DNA from: Bacteroidales bacterium
GTDB lineage: Bacteria; Bacteroidota; Bacteroidia; Bacteroidales; UBA4181
NCBI GenBank assembly: GCA_031275285.1
Contig: JAISOY010000208.1
Coordinates: 1-34,448 of the forward strand
Direction: 5' to 3'
Length of the DNA stretch: 34,448 bases
Made by a program: the position numbers and the translations under genes
In this document: piece by piece, positions 1 through 7,845 of the stretch
Numbering within the stretch: the first letter of the stretch is position 1
Layout: each line of letters starts with the position of its first letter
The notes under the pieces: model-generated
The model's input: the letters and a program-made list of their open reading frames with translations, nothing else
The model's database searches: none
What the model was told of the DNA's origin: nothing

Positions 1-212
1 ATATTAAAGATCTTAGATAACGACTTTATGTTTAAATTGGAAACATCTGCACATAAATATTTTGCATTATTATTTCTTTCATATGTAATCTCACAATTGG
101 GATCAATGTCTATTCCTCCCAATACGTTTATACCTGCTTCTTTAAAACCACAGGTAACACCACCTGCAGAACAAAAGAAATCTACTGCTTTAAGTGTTGT
201 TTTATTTTTCAT
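1..212 (-). CDS. DNA (cytosine-5)-methyltransferase, N-terminal part, runs off left edge
   Basis: The reverse strand from the ATG at 212 reads open to the window edge (70 codons). Residues 9-23 read AVDFFCSAGGVTCGF, which is motif I (the SAM-binding DFFxGAGG loop) of C5 cytosine methyltransferases. The following GIDIDPNC matches the motif II acidic segment. Members of this family methylate a cytosine within a specific target sequence, usually as part of a type II restriction-modification system. The catalytic PCQ motif and the target-recognition domain lie outside the window, so specificity and intactness cannot be judged. The start overlaps the end of the XRE regulator by 11 bp, which suggests translational coupling in one operon. 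A cognate endonuclease may lie further left. Family call is strong; function as part of an R-M system is inference. Confidence 0.9.
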   Translation of the reverse strand, partial: MKNKTTLKAVDFFCSAGGVTCGFKEAGINVLGGIDIDPNCEITYERNNNAKYLCADVSNLNIKSLSKIFN

Positions 213-414
213 ATGTGGAATAAAATAAGTCTCTTACATCAATATTAAGAATATTTGCAATTTCAACAAAAGTTTCAATTGTCGGCTGTTTTTCATTAGT
301 ACACCATCGGGAAACAGTTGATTCTGTTTTACCTAATTGTGCTGCCAGCCATTTGTTGGTTAGTCTTTTTTCTGCAAGAATAACCTTAATTCGATTAATT
401 GCTCTTTCAGACAT
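202..414 (-). CDS. Small XRE-family HTH regulator, probable R-M controller protein
   Basis: A 70-residue single-domain helix-turn-helix protein. Residues 22-40 (WLAAQLGKTESTVSRW and flanks) form the HTH, and KQPTIETFVEIANILNIDVRDLF is the helix 4-5 region typical of Cro/C1-type domains. The open frame extends to 489, but the ATG at 414 is preferred: it begins right at the domain, and a good promoter at 433-463 would start transcription about 12 nt upstream of it. The stop overlaps the methyltransferase start. Short XRE proteins directly upstream of cytosine methyltransferases often act as controllers of restriction-modification expression. Here that role rests on context only. It could alternatively be a general regulator of the mobile element. 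Confidence 0.85.
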   Translation of the reverse strand: MSERAINRIKVILAEKRLTNKWLAAQLGKTESTVSRWCTNEKQPTIETFVEIANILNIDVRDLFYSTYEK

Positions 415-432
415 ATTTATTGCTTTACTGTG

Positions 433-463
433 CAAATTTATTGTTTCTTTTTCACTCGTGCAA
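433..463 (-). promoter_or_regulatory. Bacteroides-type promoter for the XRE/methyltransferase operon
   Basis: On the minus strand a TTG (463-461) is followed after 20 bp by TAAATTTG (440-433). This matches the Bacteroidota primary-sigma consensus of TTTG or TTG plus TAnnTTTG. The predicted transcription start is near 426, giving a leader of about 12 nt to the ATG at 414. Confidence 0.65.
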
Positions 464-509
464 TTCTTTAGCGGATAACTTATCAACAATCAGGCACTTA
501 CTTTCCTCG

Positions 510-539
510 TGTGTATGACTAATACTAAGTAGATACACA
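510..539. promoter_or_regulatory. Imperfect palindrome upstream of the R-M operon promoter
   Basis: TGTGTAT at 510-516 and ATACACA at 533-539 are perfect inverted 7-mers, with inner ACT and AGT elements continuing the symmetry. The site lies about 47 bp upstream of the -33 element of the XRE operon, between it and the integrase stop. It could be a controller-protein operator or the end of the integrase transcript. No direct evidence separates these. Confidence 0.35.
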
Positions 540-609
540 TGGATTTAAATTTGGATTTCATTTCATTTTTTTGCGATCTTATTGCCCCCTAAAAATACGG
601 CAATGCTAT

Positions 610-1869
610 TCATTGGGATCTTTTAAATGAATTTTCTAAGCTTTCTAAACTTTTATTTTCTAACATTTCCATCATATCCTGCTTAATCCTATTTTTTGTT
701 AGTTTTGCATAAACTGCTGTTGTCTTGATATTTTTATGACCTAACATTTTTTGAACCGTTTCTATAGGTACTCCTTTTTCCAGAGTAATTGTTGTGGCGA
801 AAGTATGTCGCGCTGTGTGAGTAGTCAGATTTTTATTTATACCGCAAAAATCGGCAATTTCCTTTAAATAATCATTCATCTTTTGACAGGTAAGAATAGG
901 AAGAAGTTTTCCCTTTTTCTGTTTATCCCTATATTTTTCTAAAATTAACTTAGGTATTTCCAAGACCGGTATAAGGGAGGGATTAGCCGTTTTCTTCCTT
1001 GGTGTATTTATCCACTTTTCTCCACAATATTCTGTAAAACTATTTTCATCTAATTTGAATGCATCACAATAAGATAAGCCCGTGAAACAACAGAAAACAA
1101 ACACATCCCGAACTTGTGCTAGTCTCTCGGTTTTAAATGTTTTTCCAATTATGGAAATTAATTCGTTTTCTTCTAATGGTAATTTAATGGTCTCAGTGAA
1201 TGTTATTTCAAACCGTCCAAATGGGTTTTTCAATAAAACCCCATTATCATATGCAAATCTCGTTACTTTTTTGAATTTCTGCATATATTTTGAAGCTTGG
1301 TTATGTCCCATTTTGTCATCTTTTCTTAAATAAATCCGATAATTTATAATGAATTCATAGTCTATTTTATGAATTGAAATATTTGTTAATTTATACTCAT
1401 CAGCAAGAAAAGCAATCATATAACTCTTAGAGTATTCATACTTTTCAACTGTTTCAAGTGTAATGTCTCCTATTTCAAACCTTTTCTTTTGTAGGCCAAT
1501 AATAAAATCAAAATAATATAGCAACGTTTCTTTTTCTTCCTGTAACGATTGTTCCTTTTCTTCAATACCTAGATATGCATTTTTAACCTGAATAGCTGTT
1601 ACTGTATTATGAATCATTCTTAGTTGCATATAATGGTAATGTATTGAAGATTTAATGCTTTCTAAGGTCTCATTAATCAATTTGGTCTCTTTGGTCTTTC
1701 CGGTTGTTTTTCCATTTTTGGTATCCCATGAAGCTGGCTCTATCTCTATTGAAGAACAAAATTGCTTATTGTTTCCGTTAATTGTAATGCGAATCATTAC
1801 ACTACATTTACCATTTTTCTTTACTTCATTTTTTTTAATATAAAAAAGAATTTTGAATGTACATTTCAT
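610..1869 (-). CDS. Tyrosine site-specific recombinase (integrase), CTnDOT-like
   Basis: A 419-residue phage-integrase family protein. Residues about 5-95 resemble the Bacteroidota arm-DNA-binding domain, 110-210 the SAM-like core-binding domain, and 225-400 the catalytic domain. Visible catalytic residues are K292/K293 in the beta-hairpin, H351 and R354 (HTARH), H378 (GHKN) and nucleophile Y387 (TTAVYAKL). At the usual first-arginine position the motif reads TGLSYCD, with Ser266 where most family members have Arg. The CTnDOT integrase is known for the same kind of replacement. The gene starts about 290 bp from a tRNA-Asn gene and the R-M genes follow in the same orientation. It therefore probably integrates and excises the island that extends to the left. 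Confidence 0.93.
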   Translation of the reverse strand: MKCTFKILFYIKKNEVKKNGKCSVMIRITINGNNKQFCSSIEIEPASWDTKNGKTTGKTKETKLINETLESIKSSIHYHYMQLRMIHNTVTAIQVKNAYLGIEEKEQSLQEEKETLLYYFDFIIGLQKKRFEIGDITLETVEKYEYSKSYMIAFLADEYKLTNISIHKIDYEFIINYRIYLRKDDKMGHNQASKYMQKFKKVTRFAYDNGVLLKNPFGRFEITFTETIKLPLEENELISIIGKTFKTERLAQVRDVFVFCCFTGLSYCDAFKLDENSFTEYCGEKWINTPRKKTANPSLIPVLEIPKLILEKYRDKQKKGKLLPILTCQKMNDYLKEIADFCGINKNLTTHTARHTFATTITLEKGVPIETVQKMLGHKNIKTTAVYAKLTKNRIKQDMMEMLENKSLESLENSFKRSQ

Positions 1870-1909
1870 GCTTTACTTAGTTTTAAATTTTCAGATAGAT
1901 AATTTAAAA

Positions 1910-1942
1910 CAAAAATAAGTAAAGAACCATAATTTTAGCCAA
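1910..1942 (-). promoter_or_regulatory. Candidate promoter of the integrase gene
   Basis: On the minus strand TTGG (TTG at 1942-1940) and TATTTTTG (1917-1910) are separated by 22 bp, slightly longer than the usual spacing. The predicted start is near 1903, leaving a leader of about 34 nt before the integrase ATG at 1869. Confidence 0.35.
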
Positions 1943-1972
1943 TAATAGACTGTGAATAAGTGCATTAATAGT

Positions 1973-2025
1973 TAAATCATTACGAAAAAATATCCAAAAA
2001 TCCGTAATGATTTAGTAACGATTTT
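1973..2025. repeat. Three copies of an 11-mer near the integrase, possible arm-type binding sites
   Basis: GTAATGATTTA occurs at 2004-2014 and is followed immediately by GTAACGATTTT at 2015-2025. An inverted copy, TAAATCATTAC, lies at 1973-1983. The first and inverted copies form a perfect 12-bp inverted repeat (1973-1984 and 2003-2014) with an 18-nt spacer. The cluster lies 104 bp upstream of the integrase start, between it and the tRNA. Short direct and inverted repeats in such a place are typical of integrase arm sites, though excisionase or regulator binding is also possible. Confidence 0.5.
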
Positions 2026-2052
2026 ATGAAATTTAGGAAGATTTATAGCAAT

Positions 2053-2087
2053 AAAAAATCCGTTAAACGTTTCAGGTTTAACGGATT
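2053..2087 (-). terminator. Intrinsic terminator downstream of tRNA-Asn
   Basis: A perfect 12-bp stem (AATCCGTTAAAC at 2057-2068 with GTTTAACGGATT at 2076-2087) has a 7-nt loop. Read on the minus strand it runs into six T residues. It sits about 70 bp past the 3' end of the tRNA gene, transcribed in the same direction. Confidence 0.8.
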
Positions 2088-2156
2088 GTGGGATTTGGTT
2101 CACTCCCCTAATTCTCTTCTGCAATCTACTTACTTTCAAATAGTTACAGTCTTTCG

Positions 2157-2230
2157 CTCCCCAGCTAGGACTTGAACCTAGGACCCCCTGATTAACAGTC
2201 AGGTGCTCTAACCAACTGAGCTACTGAGGA
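2157..2230 (-). tRNA. tRNA-Asn (anticodon GTT)
   Basis: A 74-nt cloverleaf can be folded by eye. The acceptor TCCTCAG pairs with CTGGGGA, with G as discriminator. The D arm is GCTC/GAGC, the anticodon arm CCTGA-CTGTTAA-TCAGG with anticodon GTT, and the T arm CTAGG-TTCAAGT-CCTAG. CCA is not encoded. A promoter lies upstream and a terminator downstream. tRNA genes are common integration targets, and the integrase lies on the 3' side. A duplicated 3' end marking the other border of the island is not in the window. Confidence 0.97.
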
Positions 2231-2252
2231 AGGTTTTGCTTTAAAAGCGGTG

Positions 2253-2283
2253 CAAAGGTAATGTCTAATTTCTAATATGCAAA
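2253..2283 (-). promoter_or_regulatory. Promoter of tRNA-Asn
   Basis: TTTG (2283-2280) and TACCTTTG (2260-2253) on the minus strand are spaced 19 bp apart, a close match to the Bacteroidota consensus. Transcription would begin near 2246, about 16 nt upstream of the mature tRNA 5' end. Confidence 0.75.
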
Positions 2284-2399
2284 TAAAACATATAAAAAAT
2301 TTTGCTAATACATATGGGAATTTTTGACGATAATAGAAGAATTCCTCATTAACTATCTCGAAAATAGTTAACAAGGAATTTACCAACCGTTACAACAAA

Positions 2400-2771
2400 T
2401 TATTTTTTTTCTTTCTTGTTTTCGACCAGATATGCAATAACTAATCCTAGCCCCCCGAAAAACATCATTGATGCCAGATAGACCATATCCCGGTCCCTGA
2501 TCGAAAGATCGGGAATATTAATATAAATAATGGCCAGGATCAATCCCAAGCCTAATCCTGTAAGCAAAAGCCCGATCTTAAGTGAGGTAAAAATATTTCT
2601 GGAAGAGGGTGAAAGCCAGTCAATCATATCAGGAGATACAACTATACCGCTTTTTAAGTCGATTTTCTCTATCAGAGCCATTCTTTCTTTGCGGCGGGCA
2701 AATAACTCTACTAGTTTATAAAATGCATATGCAAGTCCTAAAACAATTACTATTGGTGTTAATCCGTTCAT
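2400..2771 (-). CDS. Small membrane protein resembling the DUF6249 family
   Basis: The 123-residue product has three likely membrane helices: residues about 4-22, 67-88 and 97-115. Between the first and second is a cytoplasmic stretch containing RRKERMALIEK, a motif common in small Bacteroidota membrane proteins assigned to DUF6249. The function of that family is not known. The ATG at 2771 is preferred over the upstream ATG at 2798 because it starts directly before the first helix. The gene is divergent from the ECF sigma gene. Such proteins often sit beside sigma/anti-sigma pairs, so a shared envelope-stress role is a reasonable guess only. Confidence 0.75.
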   Translation of the reverse strand: MNGLTPIVIVLGLAYAFYKLVELFARRKERMALIEKIDLKSGIVVSPDMIDWLSPSSRNIFTSLKIGLLLTGLGLGLILAIIYINIPDLSIRDRDMVYLASMMFFGGLGLVIAYLVENKKEKK

Positions 2772-2950
2772 GATATAAGGTATTTTAAGGTTGAACATTT
2801 ATCCTGTCAATTATTATAGACGTATTTATTAATTTTGGTTACAATTGTTGTGTTATTTTTTTATAAAATAAATAGTTGTCGGAAATATTTTTGACTTTTG
2901 TAACAGACCATTGTAACCGGAAGATAATTCCTGCGTCTATAATTATTAGA

Positions 2951-3505
2951 ATGAAGACAGGTGACGATATCATTTATATTGAACGCACGCTGGCCGGAGA
3001 TACCGCCGCTTTTTCCGTATTAGTGGACAGGTATCAGGCTTTGGTCTATTCTTTGGTCATTAAGATTTTACGTCATCGTGAAGATGCAGAAGATTTCACA
3101 CAGAATATTTTTGTGAAAGCATTTTTGTCTTTAGATAAGTTCCGTAATGAGTCCTGTTTTTCGACATGGTTATGCCGAATTGCCTATAATACAGCCATAT
3201 CACAAATGCGCAGGGTAAAACCGGTAACCATTGAAATAAACGAAGAAATAACGGAAGACACATATCCGGAACACGTAGATGATCTTCGGGAAATCCGGTT
3301 GCAAAAATTACAGCAATCAATGGCTCTTTTATCATCTGATGATGCAATTTTAATATCTTTGTATTACCAGCATGGTAAATCAATGGATGAAATAGCTGAA
3401 ATAACAGGTATGTCAACAAGTAATGCCAAAGTACGCATACATCGTATACGACAAAAGTTATATCACGAAATAAAAAAAATCGAACAGGATGAATGCACCA
3501 CATAA
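2951..3505 (+). CDS. ECF-type RNA polymerase sigma factor
   Basis: A 184-residue sigma-70 family protein. Region 2 spans about residues 20-90 (FSVLVDRYQALVYSL, then HREDAEDFTQNIFVKAF and the FSTWLCRIAYNTA helix). Region 4 spans about 125-175, with the HTH KSMDEIAEITGMSTSNAKVRIHR. It should direct RNA polymerase to a small regulon in response to an envelope signal. An upstream TTG at 2876 would extend it, but the ATG at 2951 matches the normal N-terminus. A TATTTTTG -7 element at 2886-2893 lacks a clear -33 partner. Its 3' end overlaps the next gene by 17 bp, the usual sign of a coupled anti-sigma gene. Confidence 0.93.
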   Translation: MKTGDDIIYIERTLAGDTAAFSVLVDRYQALVYSLVIKILRHREDAEDFTQNIFVKAFLSLDKFRNESCFSTWLCRIAYNTAISQMRRVKPVTIEINEEITEDTYPEHVDDLREIRLQKLQQSMALLSSDDAILISLYYQHGKSMDEIAEITGMSTSNAKVRIHRIRQKLYHEIKKIEQDECTT

Positions 3506-3914
3506 CCGGGATCATGAACTAAAAGAATTATTTAGTTATTTACCTATTGAACATCCGTCTCCTGATTTCACATCACGTACCATGGAACAAATTGTATGTG
3601 CTGCTGAACAGGCAAAGAATGTGCAACGCCGGTATATTATATTTACTTATGTATTAATGATATGTTTCGGGATGATTGGGTGTATCATTGCCGGTTACTT
3701 TATTAGTACATATCTTCCTGTAAAAGAATATTTAAAAGGAGCGGGCGAGTTCATACATTTGTTGTTTCAACCTTTTAGATATCTGGCTGACTTATTCTCC
3801 GAATCATCTAACAAACGAATAATTATCCTGGGTATCGGATTACTATTGTTGTTATTAACCGACTTGTTTATCAGGCAACAAAGAAACAAGAAGCACATTA
3901 AAAGCAAAATTTAA
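3489..3914 (+). CDS. Putative membrane anti-sigma factor
   Basis: The 141-residue product has a hydrophilic N-terminus (about 1-45), a helix at about 50-72, an amphipathic loop and a second helix at about 110-126, ending in a basic tail. The N-terminal half contains LPIEHPSPDFTSRTMEQI, a layout common among small Bacteroidota anti-sigma-like proteins encoded directly after ECF sigma genes. No zinc-binding HxxxCxxC motif is seen. It overlaps the sigma gene by 17 bp, so the two should be co-translated. The anti-sigma role is inferred from position and topology. Confidence 0.7.
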   Translation: MNAPHNRDHELKELFSYLPIEHPSPDFTSRTMEQIVCAAEQAKNVQRRYIIFTYVLMICFGMIGCIIAGYFISTYLPVKEYLKGAGEFIHLLFQPFRYLADLFSESSNKRIIILGIGLLLLLLTDLFIRQQRNKKHIKSKI

Positions 3915-4197
3915 GGAAAATTGAAAACATAGGACTAATTACTGATTTACATATAAAACCCTATATGGTTTTCGAGGAGATCTGTTTTTGTTTTATTTCA
4001 GAAACATATAAGACCAATGATGTGTTTTAGTTAAGTCCTATGAATGATATCAAAAAGTAATTATTGTTATCTTTGGCTCCTGAAAAATCACCAATACTTT
4101 CATCCATTACATGAAATGTCCATATACATAACAAGTATACCTGCCATAATGAACGAAATCTGACATTAGATATGACCCTAAAAACAATTTTGTACAG

Positions 4198-5958
4198 ATG
4201 AAAAATATCTGCTTATTATTCATTCTTTTCTGCTTTTTCGTACCATATCCAATTGACGCTCAGATATCAAAAATTACTGGGAATATTTTCGGTACTGACA
4301 AAAAAATAGAAAACAAAGATCGTTCTTTGAAAGATTCTTTGAGAATTGCCGAATTGACCGGGCAATTGGAACTGATGAAGATGAATGAGTCGGTATATCT
4401 GGACCAATTATCCAGGTCGAAATTTACACATGCTTCCGATTCCATGAAACAGGCCCGGCAAAGGATAAGAATCGATTCTCTCAGGCAAATATCCAATGGA
4501 GTACCCTTGGTTATTGAAGGAGATACCCTTTTTTCTTTATATGCCGCCCGTGGCGGAGTTACTGTTCATGACAGGGTTGAAAATGCTGAAAACAGGATCA
4601 TTGAGTTGGGGAAGGATAGGGGTGTTATTCCGGATTCGATCTATCTTCTTTTGTTGGAAGACGGAATGCAAACGGAAATCATGTATGGTCATAAAGTTAT
4701 TATGTCTGTTACACAGATTGATGCTTTATGGATGAACATGGATATGGAGTCACTTGCTAAGATTGAGAAAGAAGCGGTCATCAGTGCTGTAAAAACATTA
4801 CAACATAAGAACAGCCTGCTGCAGGTATTTAAACGAATAGGCTTGTTCCTGCTTATACTGGTCATTCAGGTCCTTTTCTTATTCCTGACAAATTGGTTGT
4901 ATAGAAGATTAAAGGCATTGATCAATAAGAATACAAACAAATGGTTTAAACCGCTTGTAATAAGGAATTACCAATTGTTAAGCCCTAAAAACCTGGCAAA
5001 AATCTGTATCGCCGGTGGAAATATAATGAGGTATGTTGTTATATTCCTGCAATTACTGATCTCCATTCCGCTGATTTTTTCTGTTTTCCCGCAAACAAAA
5101 AAACTGGCTTCCGTATTATTCGGTTATATTATCAACCCCATCAAATCTATTGTAATATCTATTGTTAATTATATACCCAATTTATTTACCATAGCTATCA
5201 TATGGTTATGTATTAGGTATTTAGTCAAAGGGGTTGCTTATGTTTCCAGGGAAGTACAGAATGAAAAACTCAAGATCCCGGGATTTTACACCGATTGGGC
5301 AATGCCGACCTATCATATCATAAAATTCCTGCTCTATGCTTTTATGATCGCTATGATATATCCTCATCTCCCCGGTGCTTCTTCAGGGGGCTTTCAGGGA
5401 ATATCCATTTTTGTGGGATTGATCGTTTCATTGGGTTCTACCACAGCCATCAGCAATATCATTGCCGGAATGGTCATTACTTATATGCGGCCTTTTAAGA
5501 TCGGTGACCGGATAAAACTCAATGATACCGAGGGGAATGTGATTGAGAAAACATCTTTTGTTACACGTATAAAAACATCGAAGAATGAAGTGATCACAAT
5601 TCCCAATTCTTTTGTAATGTCATCACACACTACCAATTACAGTGCATCGGCACGGGATTACGGACTGATTATACATACCAATATATCTGTAGGTTACGAC
5701 ATTCCCTGGCAAAAGGTGCATGAATGCCTGGTTAAAGCAGCAAAAATGACAAAAAATATCATCCGGGAAAAAGAGCCCTTTGTCCTGGACCTGGGATTGG
5801 AAGATTATTATAACGTTTACCAGGTTAATGTATATATCTCAAACGCCGATGCCATACCGCAAATAATGACCGAACTTCATACGAATATCCAGGATGTTTT
5901 CAAACAGGAAGGTCTCAATATGGAATCTCCCTTTTTGGTTTCGGAACGTAATCATTGA
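4198..5958 (+). CDS. MscS-family mechanosensitive ion channel with long periplasmic N-terminus
   Basis: A 586-residue protein. Residues 1-22 form a signal peptide ending in IDAQ. About 30-200 is a charged, partly coiled-coil periplasmic region. Several membrane helices follow between about 210 and 425. The MscS pore and vestibule lie at about 405-510, with VSLGSTTAISNIIAGMVI (the Gly/Ala-rich pore helix), MRPFKIGDRI and VITIPNSFV, which are hallmarks of the family. Such channels release solutes during hypo-osmotic shock. The gene converges with the CocE-type hydrolase and the two stops overlap by 7 bp. Confidence 0.92.
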   Translation: MKNICLLFILFCFFVPYPIDAQISKITGNIFGTDKKIENKDRSLKDSLRIAELTGQLELMKMNESVYLDQLSRSKFTHASDSMKQARQRIRIDSLRQISNGVPLVIEGDTLFSLYAARGGVTVHDRVENAENRIIELGKDRGVIPDSIYLLLLEDGMQTEIMYGHKVIMSVTQIDALWMNMDMESLAKIEKEAVISAVKTLQHKNSLLQVFKRIGLFLLILVIQVLFLFLTNWLYRRLKALINKNTNKWFKPLVIRNYQLLSPKNLAKICIAGGNIMRYVVIFLQLLISIPLIFSVFPQTKKLASVLFGYIINPIKSIVISIVNYIPNLFTIAIIWLCIRYLVKGVAYVSREVQNEKLKIPGFYTDWAMPTYHIIKFLLYAFMIAMIYPHLPGASSGGFQGISIFVGLIVSLGSTTAISNIIAGMVITYMRPFKIGDRIKLNDTEGNVIEKTSFVTRIKTSKNEVITIPNSFVMSSHTTNYSASARDYGLIIHTNISVGYDIPWQKVHECLVKAAKMTKNIIREKEPFVLDLGLEDYYNVYQVNVYISNADAIPQIMTELHTNIQDVFKQEGLNMESPFLVSERNH

Positions 5959-7793
5959 AGAGTAGAGAAAATGATCCTTGAAGCAGCATCTTTTTCGTGA
6001 AAAACCGTTACTCCGGAGCTGACAAACTCTTTTTCATCACATTGGTAGATATTGACAAATTGTTGTGGATTACGATCCACCAAAGGAAACCAGGAACTTT
6101 GTATCTGTACCATGATACGATGTCCCTTTCTAAAAGTATGTGCCACGTCAGGTAGTTCGAAGCGGATCAGTTCTTTCTGTCCGGGAACAAATGCTTCAGG
6201 ATGTTCGAAACTATTACGGTATCGGCCCCGCATTACATCACCCCTGACCAACATCTGATAGCCACCCATCGGATATTTTTCACCATCATAGGAAAAATCA
6301 TCGGGAAACACATCAATCACTTTCACCACAAAATCTATATCGGTCGTGGTAATGGCTGCATATATTTCTGCTGTAATTTCACCGGATAAGCTAATGTCCT
6401 CCAGAAGAATATTGCTCTGGAATGTGATGACATCCGGACGGCGGGATGCAAAGCGTTGGTCATTGACCATATATTCCTTAACCCTGTTTTTCTGAACACC
6501 ATCCATATAAGGTACAGGGTGTGAAGGATCAGACAAATAACCTGTTGAAGAAGATGGGTTTTCCGGCGGTTCAAATCCCAAAATGCCATTTTCATGCAGG
6601 TACAAAGAATGGTTATTTTTGTTACCAGGCTTCCAGTCATCAAATGTTTTCCACTGGTTACTTCCCGTAAAAAACACGGTTATTTTGGGTATTTTGCTGA
6701 TATTTCCCTGTTCTTTTAAGTGATAATTAAAAAAGGGTAATTCAATGTTCTTTTGGTAATATTCCGAGGTATTACTATTCAAACGGATATGTCCCAGTGA
6801 AGTGAAATTGTCCTGCGCCCAGGATCCGTGGAACCAGGGGCCGAATACCAGTCGCAGGTCAGTCTTCGGACTTTGTTTTTTTATGGTTTTATATAAGTTC
6901 CACGCACCAAAACAATCGTCTGTGTCGAAGAGTCCGCCTACAATCAATATGGCAGGTGCCACATCATGGCAGGAACGTCGTAAGTCGCGTGCTTTCCACC
7001 ATTCATCATAATCCGGATGCTGTACCATATCATTCCAGAAACGTATGCTGTCACCGGTTAAACGGGTGAGGTTCTTTATGGTACCCTGACATAAATAGAA
7101 ACTGTAATTATCCGTCCGGTAATATTCCACCCGTTTTCCAGGTACAGATGTGGGGTGTCGACGGGGCTGTCCTTGGTTCGTATGAAACCCGAAGGCATCT
7201 TCCAGCATTAAGGCCCCGTTATGATGAAAGTCATCGCCCATGAACCAATCAACAGGAGGGGCCAGCGGGCTCACAGCCTTAATTGCCGGATGACCGCTTA
7301 ATGCGCCTTTCATAGCATAGAACCCAGGATATGATATGCCGAAAAGTCCCACACATCCGTTATTTGATGGTATGTTCCTGACCAGCCAATCTACCGTATC
7401 ATAAGTATCCGAAGGCATGTCGACCATGTCTTCAAAGACTCCCTCACTCATCCATTTTCCCCTGACATCCTGAAAAACAAAGATATATCCTTTTTTCATG
7501 TATTCTTTCCAGTATGTTTTCCATAATTGCGGATGATAATGATCGACGCCATAAGGCCTGCAGGAATAAGGTGTCCGGTGGATCAATACCGGATATTTAC
7601 TGTTTGTTTCATTCGGTAGATACACAACAGTAAACAACCGGATACCATCCCTCATTTCTATCATTAATTCCTGTTTTGAATAATGTTCTTTTATCCATTG
7701 CTCGTTAACTTCCTGGGATAGAAGAGGAGAGGAGCCACATAAATATAGGATAAATAAGATAACGGATAGAGACCCATAGAAATTATTTTTCAT
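5952..7793 (-). CDS. CocE/NonD family (peptidase S15-like) secreted hydrolase
   Basis: An alpha/beta-hydrolase of 613 residues. The signal peptide ends near SPLLSQ. About residues 40-330 form the catalytic domain: VVYLPN, a QDVRGKWMSEG motif, the nucleophile elbow GISYPG (Ser near 154), the acid region GGLFDTDD, and a likely His in FGPWFHGSW. The C-terminal part (about 390-613) is the jelly-roll X-Pro dipeptidyl-peptidase C-terminal domain. Relatives hydrolyse esters, acyl-amides or X-Pro peptides, so the substrate is not predictable. The ATG at 7793 is preferred because it begins the signal peptide; one at 7811 is possible. It is the last gene of a three-gene leftward operon, 34-52 bp after its neighbour. 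Confidence 0.9.
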   Translation of the reverse strand: MKNNFYGSLSVILFILYLCGSSPLLSQEVNEQWIKEHYSKQELMIEMRDGIRLFTVVYLPNETNSKYPVLIHRTPYSCRPYGVDHYHPQLWKTYWKEYMKKGYIFVFQDVRGKWMSEGVFEDMVDMPSDTYDTVDWLVRNIPSNNGCVGLFGISYPGFYAMKGALSGHPAIKAVSPLAPPVDWFMGDDFHHNGALMLEDAFGFHTNQGQPRRHPTSVPGKRVEYYRTDNYSFYLCQGTIKNLTRLTGDSIRFWNDMVQHPDYDEWWKARDLRRSCHDVAPAILIVGGLFDTDDCFGAWNLYKTIKKQSPKTDLRLVFGPWFHGSWAQDNFTSLGHIRLNSNTSEYYQKNIELPFFNYHLKEQGNISKIPKITVFFTGSNQWKTFDDWKPGNKNNHSLYLHENGILGFEPPENPSSSTGYLSDPSHPVPYMDGVQKNRVKEYMVNDQRFASRRPDVITFQSNILLEDISLSGEITAEIYAAITTTDIDFVVKVIDVFPDDFSYDGEKYPMGGYQMLVRGDVMRGRYRNSFEHPEAFVPGQKELIRFELPDVAHTFRKGHRIMVQIQSSWFPLVDRNPQQFVNIYQCDEKEFVSSGVTVFHEKDAASRIIFSTLQ

Positions 7794-7845
7794 TTGCATG
7801 TTGTAGATCATGTCTGGTTTTACACAAGGTACGATTTTCTACCGG

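Noticed and set aside
28..228. 66-codon rightward frame at the left edge
   Set aside because: It is antisense to the clear cytosine methyltransferase N-terminus and has no family features.
2192..2386. Leftward frame over the tRNA region
   Set aside because: Its last codons are a translation of the tRNA-Asn gene (SSVAQLVRAP), a common false prediction.
3096..3515. 139-codon leftward frame
   Set aside because: It is fully antisense to the ECF sigma gene, which has strong family motifs.
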